From an uncultured Eubacteriales bacterium (GTDB taxonomy: Bacteria > Bacillota > Clostridia > Oscillospirales > Oscillospiraceae): a stretch of 12,271 bases of DNA. The translations under genes were made by a program, and so were the position numbers. The stretch lies in contig URCB01000050.1 of assembly GCA_900546255.1 (NCBI GenBank), positions 1 through 12,271 of the forward strand. Direction: 5' to 3'. The notes beneath the pieces were generated by a model, which saw nothing but the letters and a program-made list of their open reading frames with translations, had not been told where the DNA came from and did no database searches. Below, piece by piece: positions 7,869 to 12,271 of the stretch (position 1 is the first letter of the stretch; the number at the start of each line of letters is the position of its first letter).

Positions 7869-8705
7869 TTACTTGGCCTCCTCATGGGCCAGGATGGCAT
7901 CGGCCACCGGCTCCATGTAGTTGGGGGTGAGGGTCTCCATGCTGCCCTGGTCCATGGCGGCAGCCATGGCGGGGTCCATGGGAACCCGGGCCAGGATCTT
8001 CACGTTCTCCTCGGCGGCCACCTGCTCCAGGTTGCTCTGGCCGAAGATGTAGTGCTTCTCCCCGCAGTTGGGGCACTGGAAGTAGCTGTAGTTCTCCACC
8101 ACTCCCAGGATGGGCTTGCTCATCATGTTGGCCATGCGCACGGCCTTGGTGACGATGAGGGACACCAGGTCCTGGGGGGAGGTCACCACCACGATGCCGT
8201 CCACGGGGATGGACTGGAACACCGTGAGGGGCACGTCGCCGGTTCCAGGGGGCATGTCGATGAACAGGTAGTCCAGCTGGCCCCAGCGCACGTCGGTCCA
8301 GAACTGCTTGACCACGCCGGACAGGAGGCTGCCCCGCCAGACCACGGGGTCCCCCTTGTTCTCCAGCAGGAGGTTCAGGGAGATCACTTCAATGCCCCCG
8401 GCGGTGACTTCGGGGAAGATGCTCTCCCCGTCCCCCACGGCCCGCTCGGTGAGGCCGAAGGCGGTGGGGATGGAGGGGCCGGTGATGTCGGCGTCCATGA
8501 TGCCCACCTTGTAGCCCCGCTTGGCCATGGCGGCGGCCAGGGAGGCGGTGGTGGAGCTCTTGCCGACGCCGCCCTTGCCGGACATGATGGCATAGACGTG
8601 CTTGATGGCGGAATCCTTGTTCAGGGGTGCGATGAGGTCCTTGGCATCCACGTGGTCGCAGCCGGCCCCGCAGGTGCTGCAGTCATGGGTACATTCTTCA
8701 GACAT
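7869..8705 (-). CDS. Mrp/NBP35-type P-loop ATPase, Fe–S cluster carrier
   Basis: 278-residue cytoplasmic ATPase of the Mrp/NBP35/ApbC family, which assembles or delivers iron–sulfur clusters. The N-terminus carries four cysteines (Cys5, Cys9, Cys12, Cys16) in the NBP35-type arrangement. The deviant Walker A GKGGVGKS is at 43–50, followed by DADITGPSIP, the switch-like FIDMPPGTGD (148–157), and CPNC at 211–214, the bridging-cluster CXXC. Length fits the group lacking the extra DUF59 domain. GGAAAGGAAG is placed a few bases before the ATG. A 305-base gap separates it from the upstream kinase gene on the same strand, so it probably has its own promoter, though none is obvious. Confidence 0.93.
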   Translation of the reverse strand: MSEECTHDCSTCGAGCDHVDAKDLIAPLNKDSAIKHVYAIMSGKGGVGKSSTTASLAAAMAKRGYKVGIMDADITGPSIPTAFGLTERAVGDGESIFPEVTAGGIEVISLNLLLENKGDPVVWRGSLLSGVVKQFWTDVRWGQLDYLFIDMPPGTGDVPLTVFQSIPVDGIVVVTSPQDLVSLIVTKAVRMANMMSKPILGVVENYSYFQCPNCGEKHYIFGQSNLEQVAAEENVKILARVPMDPAMAAAMDQGSMETLTPNYMEPVADAILAHEEAK

Positions 8706-8785
8706 GGGTCAAAACTTCCTTTCCTTCAGGTTTCATTGGGTATTCAAATGGGCCAACGCCCAGGGTTTATCACAAAAGCCTCGCA
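8706..8785 (-). other. Leader region of mrp, no clear promoter
   Basis: This stretch directly upstream of mrp contains its ribosome binding site (complement of 8711–8722) but no convincing -35/-10 pair on the minus strand. It is followed to the right by the hairpin array (8791–8875) and the repeat copy 2, which together fill the 305-base gap to the kinase gene. Confidence 0.4.
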
Positions 8786-8790
8786 GATAA

Positions 8791-8875
8791 GCGCCCGCAG
8801 GCGCAATGCAAGCGAGCAACCGGGCGCAGCCCGGCTCTTAGCGAGTCGCACTTCCGCCGGCCGCAGCCGGCGGAA
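8791..8875. repeat. Array of three GC hairpins with GCA/CGCA loops
   Basis: Three perfect inverted repeats follow each other: GCGCC/GGCGC (8791–8804, loop CGCA), CCGGGC/GCCCGG (8820–8834, loop GCA) and TTCCGCCGGC/GCCGGCGGAA (8852–8875, 10 bp, loop CGCA). On the minus strand they would lie in the mrp leader. The repeated loop sequence and regular spacing suggest a dispersed palindromic element. No open frame of quality covers them. Confidence 0.55.
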
Positions 8876-8888
8876 TCAAATTCTATGT

Positions 8889-8969
8889 ATGTTTTGACCG
8901 ACTTCGCCGGCCAAAACATTCTTCTCACCCGCAAGTGTGCCCGCCTTTGGCGGACGCGCGCAGCGGGTG
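8889..8969 (+). repeat. Structured intergenic repeat, copy 2
   Basis: The core CAAAACATTCTTCTCACCC (8912–8930) repeats the start of the window. The outer stem CACCCGC (8926–8932) pairs with GCGGGTG (8963–8969). The inner hairpin CCGCC/GGCGG (8941–8953, loop TTT) is extended by wobble pairs. Compared with copy 1 the stems differ in sequence but still pair. A further 8-bp hairpin, ATGTTTTG (8889–8896) with CAAAACAT (8912–8919), lies at its left end; in copy 1 that part would lie outside the window. Confidence 0.55.
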
Positions 8970-8976
8970 CAACCCC

Positions 8977-9013
8977 TAAAATCAGGAGCCCAGCGCAGCG
9001 GGTCCTGATTTTA
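8977..9013 (-). terminator. Terminator-like hairpin at the end of the kinase gene
   Basis: TAAAATCAGGAGCC (8977–8990) pairs with GGGTCCTGATTTTA (9000–9013) with one mismatch across a 9-base loop. On the minus strand the stem begins in the stop codon of the kinase gene and ends with ATTTTA, so the U tract is short and lies inside the stem. It probably ends the MBL–hemZ–kinase unit. Confidence 0.6.
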
Positions 9014-9949
9014 CTTATATTCGTAGATCCCCCCCCCAATAAACTCCCGGATCAGGGAGGCCGGGGGCACCAGGTCGGGGTCAATGGGGAGGAAATGGTC
9101 AAACCCGTGGATCAGGTCCAGCAGTTCGCTGCGGCGGGCGTTCTCCTCGGGGACGGCCTCCAGCATGGGCTTGGCGTAGTTCTTCATCACCGACACCTCG
9201 TAGGGCAGGGAGGAGTCGAAGATGTAGTTGGCCCGGTGCTTGTAGGGGGAGATGTACAGCTTCTCCCCCCGGCGGACGTTGGCCCACATGTCCAGGGTTT
9301 CGGCCACCCCGGTGCCCCGGAAGTTGTAGTCCCGCACGGCCCGGCGGGTCAGGCGCATCCAGGTGCCTTTGAACCGCAGGTCCTCCCCCTCCAGCACATC
9401 GGACCGGGCGGAGATGTACAGGCACATGGCGGCGGGGTTCCGGCCGGCGCAGTCGTCGTTGAGGGCGTGGATGCCCTCGAAGATGGCCACCTCGTTCTTC
9501 CCCAGGCGGAGGGGGGTGCCCATCTGGTCGTTGCGCATCTGCCGGGCGAACTCGAAGTGGGGTACCACGATGGTCTCCCCCTTGGAGAGCTTGGAGAAGT
9601 GGGCGTTGAGCAAGTCCATGTCCAGGCACTTGGGGGACTCAAAGTCGATGGACCCATCGGCGGTGCGGGGGACGGTCTTGGGGTTAAGGGTCTTGAAGTA
9701 GTTGTCCAGGGAGATGGTGTGGGACAGGACCCCCCGCCGCTCCAGCTCCTCCTCGATCTTCAAGGCGGTGGTGGTTTTCCCCGACCCGGAGGGGCCGGAG
9801 AGCAGGACGATGGGGCTCAGGGGGAGGTTGGCCAGGATGGCGTCCGCCGCCTGGCTCACCTTTTCGGCGTACTGGGCGTCGCACTCCTCCAGAAACCCGT
9901 TCACATCCTGGTCGATGCGGCGGTTGATCTCTTGCAGCTGATAGGACAT
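9011..9949 (-). CDS. Uridine kinase-family P-loop nucleoside kinase
   Basis: 312-residue cytoplasmic kinase of the phosphoribulokinase/uridine kinase family, expected to phosphorylate a nucleoside such as uridine with ATP or GTP. Walker A GPSGSGKT is at 52–59. SLDNYF (Asp82) matches the substrate-site aspartate of uridine kinases; DFESPKCLDMDLL (about 102–114) corresponds to the FDHP.A.D block, and IFEGIHALN (157–164) to the Walker B-like strand. It is longer than classical Udk (about 210 residues), with about 40 extra N-terminal residues and a longer C-terminus, but lacks the TGS-like part of the large clostridial kinases. AAGGAGG 7 bases upstream fixes the ATG at 9949, ten codons into the longest frame. 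The true substrate is not certain. Confidence 0.85.
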   Translation of the reverse strand: MSYQLQEINRRIDQDVNGFLEECDAQYAEKVSQAADAILANLPLSPIVLLSGPSGSGKTTTALKIEEELERRGVLSHTISLDNYFKTLNPKTVPRTADGSIDFESPKCLDMDLLNAHFSKLSKGETIVVPHFEFARQMRNDQMGTPLRLGKNEVAIFEGIHALNDDCAGRNPAAMCLYISARSDVLEGEDLRFKGTWMRLTRRAVRDYNFRGTGVAETLDMWANVRRGEKLYISPYKHRANYIFDSSLPYEVSVMKNYAKPMLEAVPEENARRSELLDLIHGFDHFLPIDPDLVPPASLIREFIGGGIYEYK

Positions 9950-10028
9950 TGTAGTGCCTCCTTCCAGGCGCGTCAAGGGACAAAGTCACAAAGTGGGAAC
10001 AAAGGATGGGGAAGCCAGGCCGGGCCCG

Positions 10029-11483
10029 TCACACCCAGGCGGCTTTTTCCGCGCGAATGGTGTCAATGGTACGCAGGTACTCCTGGGGATACTTGGGGTT
10101 GGCCATTCGGCGGACCACCCCGTTCTCCACAAACTTGGTCACCCCCCCTGCCCCCAGGGACAGGACGGTGTGGAGCTCCTCCATCATGCAGATGTTGTAC
10201 TGGTTGACGTAGCCGGGGCGGGTCCACCCCACGTTTTCCAGGGCGCCGGACATGAACTTCTGCCGGTAGAGGTAGTAGGGGGCATATCCCCCCGCCTCCA
10301 GCGCGGCCCAGGCGTCGTCCAGCATGGCGGCCACCTGGTCCCCGGTGGGCAGGGGGGTGTCCTCCTGGCGCAGGCGGGCCCCCTTCTTCAGGGCCAGGGT
10401 GTGGACGGTGAGGTTCTCCGGGGCCAGGGCCATCACCTCCTCCAGGGTCTGGCGGAAGCCCTGGGGGGTGTCCCCCGGCAGGCCAGCGATGAGGTCCATG
10501 TTGATGGCCAGCCCCCCCACTTCCCGGGCCAGGGCATAGGCCCGGCGGATGTCCGCCGCCCGGTGGCTGCGGCCGATGGCCGCCAGCACGGGGTCGGACA
10601 TGGTCTGGGGGTTCACGGAGATCCGGTTGCCGCCCCCGGCCCGGATGGCCAGGAGCTTTTCCCGGGTGATGGTGTCCGGCCGGCCGGCCTCCACGGTGCA
10701 CTCCGTGCCGGGGGCCAGGGCGAAGGCCGTGCCCACCCGCTCCAGCAGGCGGGCCAGCTGGTCGGCCTCCAGGGTGGTGGGGGTGCCGCCCCCGATGTAC
10801 ACTGCCCGGACGGTCTTCCCCGCCTGGCGGGCGGCGGCCCCGGCGGCGTCGATCTCCGTGAGCAGGGCCTCCAGGTACTGGGGGATCAGCCGGTTGGCCG
10901 ACCCGGCGGCGGAGATGAAGGAGCAGTAGGCACACCGGGTGGGGCAAAAGGGGATGCCCACATACAGGGAGATCTCCTGGGGCGCCAAACTGGCCTGCAC
11001 CCCCCGGCTGGCCTGGGCGCAGGCCACCGCCAGCTTCCGGCGCAGGGGGGAGACGTGGTACTGGTCCCGGAGCATCCCCTCCGCCTGGGCGGGGGTGGCC
11101 CCCGCTGCCAGGGCCCGGGTGGGGAGCTTCACCGGGCGCACCCCGGAGAGCATCCCCCAAGGGGGCTCGGCCCCCAGGCAGTCCACTGCCGCCAGGTAAA
11201 AGGCCCGCTGGAGGGTCCGCCGGGTGAGGCGGGTGGCTACCACCGGGTCGTCCTGGGGCAGCTGGCTGGTCTGCACCCGGCACTGGCGGGTGTAGGTTCT
11301 CCCTTCCCGGCGAAGGGTGGCCCGGGCGGTGCACCAGGTCTTCCCCCGGGAGAAGGACAGCTCCAGTTCATTGTCCCCCCCAGGGGGCGTGTCGGGGTAC
11401 ACCGGCCGCTCCTGGGGGAAGAGGGTGAGGAGGGTCTGCTCCACGGCGTACTTTTCCCCGTGGCCGGTGAAGTAGAGGTTCAT
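10029..11483 (-). CDS. hemZ: HemZ-type coproporphyrinogen dehydrogenase-like radical SAM protein
   Basis: 484-residue radical SAM protein related to oxygen-independent coproporphyrinogen III oxidase. The N-terminal about 165 residues are the HemZ-specific extension (including PPWGMLSGVRPVKLP at 107–121). The radical SAM core begins with GIPFCPTRCAYCSF; Cys180, Cys184 and Cys187 form the CX3CX2C cluster site. YIGGGTPTTL and IAGLPGDT are the SAM-binding glycine motifs. Its ATG overlaps the stop of the MBL gene (ATGA), so translation is probably coupled. Role in haem synthesis is by homology; no other haem genes are visible here, so the substrate could differ. Confidence 0.9.
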   Translation of the reverse strand: MNLYFTGHGEKYAVEQTLLTLFPQERPVYPDTPPGGDNELELSFSRGKTWCTARATLRREGRTYTRQCRVQTSQLPQDDPVVATRLTRRTLQRAFYLAAVDCLGAEPPWGMLSGVRPVKLPTRALAAGATPAQAEGMLRDQYHVSPLRRKLAVACAQASRGVQASLAPQEISLYVGIPFCPTRCAYCSFISAAGSANRLIPQYLEALLTEIDAAGAAARQAGKTVRAVYIGGGTPTTLEADQLARLLERVGTAFALAPGTECTVEAGRPDTITREKLLAIRAGGGNRISVNPQTMSDPVLAAIGRSHRAADIRRAYALAREVGGLAINMDLIAGLPGDTPQGFRQTLEEVMALAPENLTVHTLALKKGARLRQEDTPLPTGDQVAAMLDDAWAALEAGGYAPYYLYRQKFMSGALENVGWTRPGYVNQYNICMMEELHTVLSLGAGGVTKFVENGVVRRMANPKYPQEYLRTIDTIRAEKAAWV

Positions 11484-12103
11484 CGCAGGGCTTCCCGGAC
11501 GAAGGGGTTGTGGGCCCGCTCCACGTCTAAGGTGGAGGTCCCCTCATGGCCGGGGCACACCCGGAGGTTCCCCTCCAGGGAGACCAGCCGTTTTAGGGAC
11601 TGGAGGATCTGGCCATAGCTTCCCCCCACGAAGTCGGTTCGGCCGCAGGAGCCGGCGAAGAGGGTGTCCCCGCAGAAGAGCACGTCCCCCACCCGGTAGG
11701 TCACCGACCCGGGGGAGTGGCCGGGGGTGTGGAGGACCTGGATGGGAGTGCCGCCGAAGTCGATGGTGTCCCCCTCCTTCACGGTGTGGATGCCCTCCAC
11801 CGGGGCCAGGAGCATGTACTGGTCCCCGGCCTTCTTCCAGTTGACCTCCTTGTCGTGGACGTAGACGGGGGTGCCGGGCCACTTCTGCAGCAGGCCGGGG
11901 ACCCCCAGCACGTGGTCAAAGTGGCCGTGGGTGATGAGGATCATGGTGAGCTTCAGGCCGGCCTTGCGGATCTCCCGGTCGATGTCGTCGGGCTGGTCGC
12001 CGGGGTCAATGACGGCGCAGGTCTTGGCCTCGGTGTCCTCCAGCAGGTAGCAGTTGGTGCCGATCTGGCCCACGGGCATGCGTTTGATCTGTAACATAGG
12101 CAA
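11480..12103 (-). CDS. Metallo-beta-lactamase-fold hydrolase (GloB/YqgX-like)
   Basis: About 205–207 residues, the size of single-domain glyoxalase II-like proteins. Zinc ligands are all present: THGHFDH (His57, His59, Asp61, His62 counting from the ATG), TPGHSPG (His127), FCGDTLF (Asp144) and CPGHEG (His184). Together they indicate a thioester or similar hydrolase; the C-terminal glutathione-binding domain of true glyoxalase II is absent. The start is ambiguous: a TTG at 12103 lies 8 bases after GGAGGA, while the ATG at 12097 lies 14 bases after it; the TTG is used here. It heads the unit with hemZ, which overlaps it by 4 bases. Confidence 0.9.
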   Translation of the reverse strand: MPMLQIKRMPVGQIGTNCYLLEDTEAKTCAVIDPGDQPDDIDREIRKAGLKLTMILITHGHFDHVLGVPGLLQKWPGTPVYVHDKEVNWKKAGDQYMLLAPVEGIHTVKEGDTIDFGGTPIQVLHTPGHSPGSVTYRVGDVLFCGDTLFAGSCGRTDFVGGSYGQILQSLKRLVSLEGNLRVCPGHEGTSTLDVERAHNPFVREALR

Positions 12104-12159
12104 TCGATGGTTCCTCCATGTGTTGTAGTATCCATTCTGGGTGTGGTGGGGTGCTGCGT

Positions 12160-12258
12160 ACCCTTCGGGTGGTCGGGGCTTTTCCCGGCCTTGGGGCGCA
12201 GCGCCCCGGGGGGCCCCGCCTGCCCGGCGGGGGTCCCCATTTCTCCCGAGAAATGGGG
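12160..12258. repeat. Cluster of GC hairpins upstream of the MBL gene
   Basis: Four inverted repeats occur in succession: ACCC/GGGT (12160–12170, loop TTC), GGGGCG/CGCCCC (12193–12207), CCCCGCC/GGCGGGG (12214–12232) and the 11-bp CCCCATTTCTC/GAGAAATGGGG (12235–12258). They fill most of the space to the window edge. The last could be a terminator of a gene beyond the edge. No promoter for the MBL–hemZ unit could be named with confidence. Confidence 0.45.
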
Positions 12259-12271
12259 AGAAAGAGGGCCG

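Noticed and set aside
7803..11618. Long plus-strand frames opposite mrp, the kinase gene and hemZ
   Set aside because: Products are Gly/Pro/His/Val-rich with no family features, and the minus-strand genes are clear homologues with ribosome binding sites.

Overview
The window looks like a chromosomal segment of a GC-rich Firmicute, most likely a gut clostridium of the Oscillospiraceae type. This is inferred from the strong G/C bias at third codon positions, the hisS–aspS adjacency, a HemZ-type radical SAM protein, and clear AGGAGG-like ribosome binding sites. Genus is not resolved.

Left part (1–5806, plus strand): an apparent operon runs from hisS (histidyl-tRNA synthetase) to aspS (aspartyl-tRNA synthetase). 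Between the two synthetases lie four tandem paralogous genes for small single-pass membrane proteins of unknown function. They are followed by a 27-residue membrane microprotein that resembles the membrane anchor of those paralogues. Gaps are 42–74 bases and no internal terminator is evident.

Middle (5807–7006): a visibly AT-richer accessory cassette sits between aspS and the convergent xth gene. It has a near-consensus sigma-A promoter (TTGACG, 17 bases, TATACT). Next comes a roughly 68-base leader with two hairpins, the second looking like an intrinsic terminator, and then a gene for an Abi_2/AbiF-type HEPN protein with the R-X4-H motif RNLCAH. This order (promoter, small structured RNA, terminator, toxin-like RNase gene) is that of an RNA-antitoxin toxin–antitoxin or abortive-infection module. 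AbiF-like proteins are reported relatives of the Cas13 lineage and are reported to associate with a noncoding RNA. This is the most interesting system in the window. It ends at a strong bidirectional terminator.

Right part (7015–12103, minus strand): from right to left come an MBL-fold hydrolase, hemZ (overlapping it by 4 bases), a uridine-kinase-family P-loop kinase, an Mrp/NBP35-type ATPase, and an ExoIII-type AP endonuclease. In many Firmicutes an MBL hydrolase and hemZ lie directly upstream of hisS–aspS on the same strand. Here the two halves face each other with other genes between them, which suggests a local rearrangement.

Intergenic regions are rich in GC hairpins. Two copies of a structured repeat (1–54 and about 8912–8969) share a 20-base core and have compensating changes in their stems. 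No tRNA, rRNA, CRISPR array, transposase or origin was seen.
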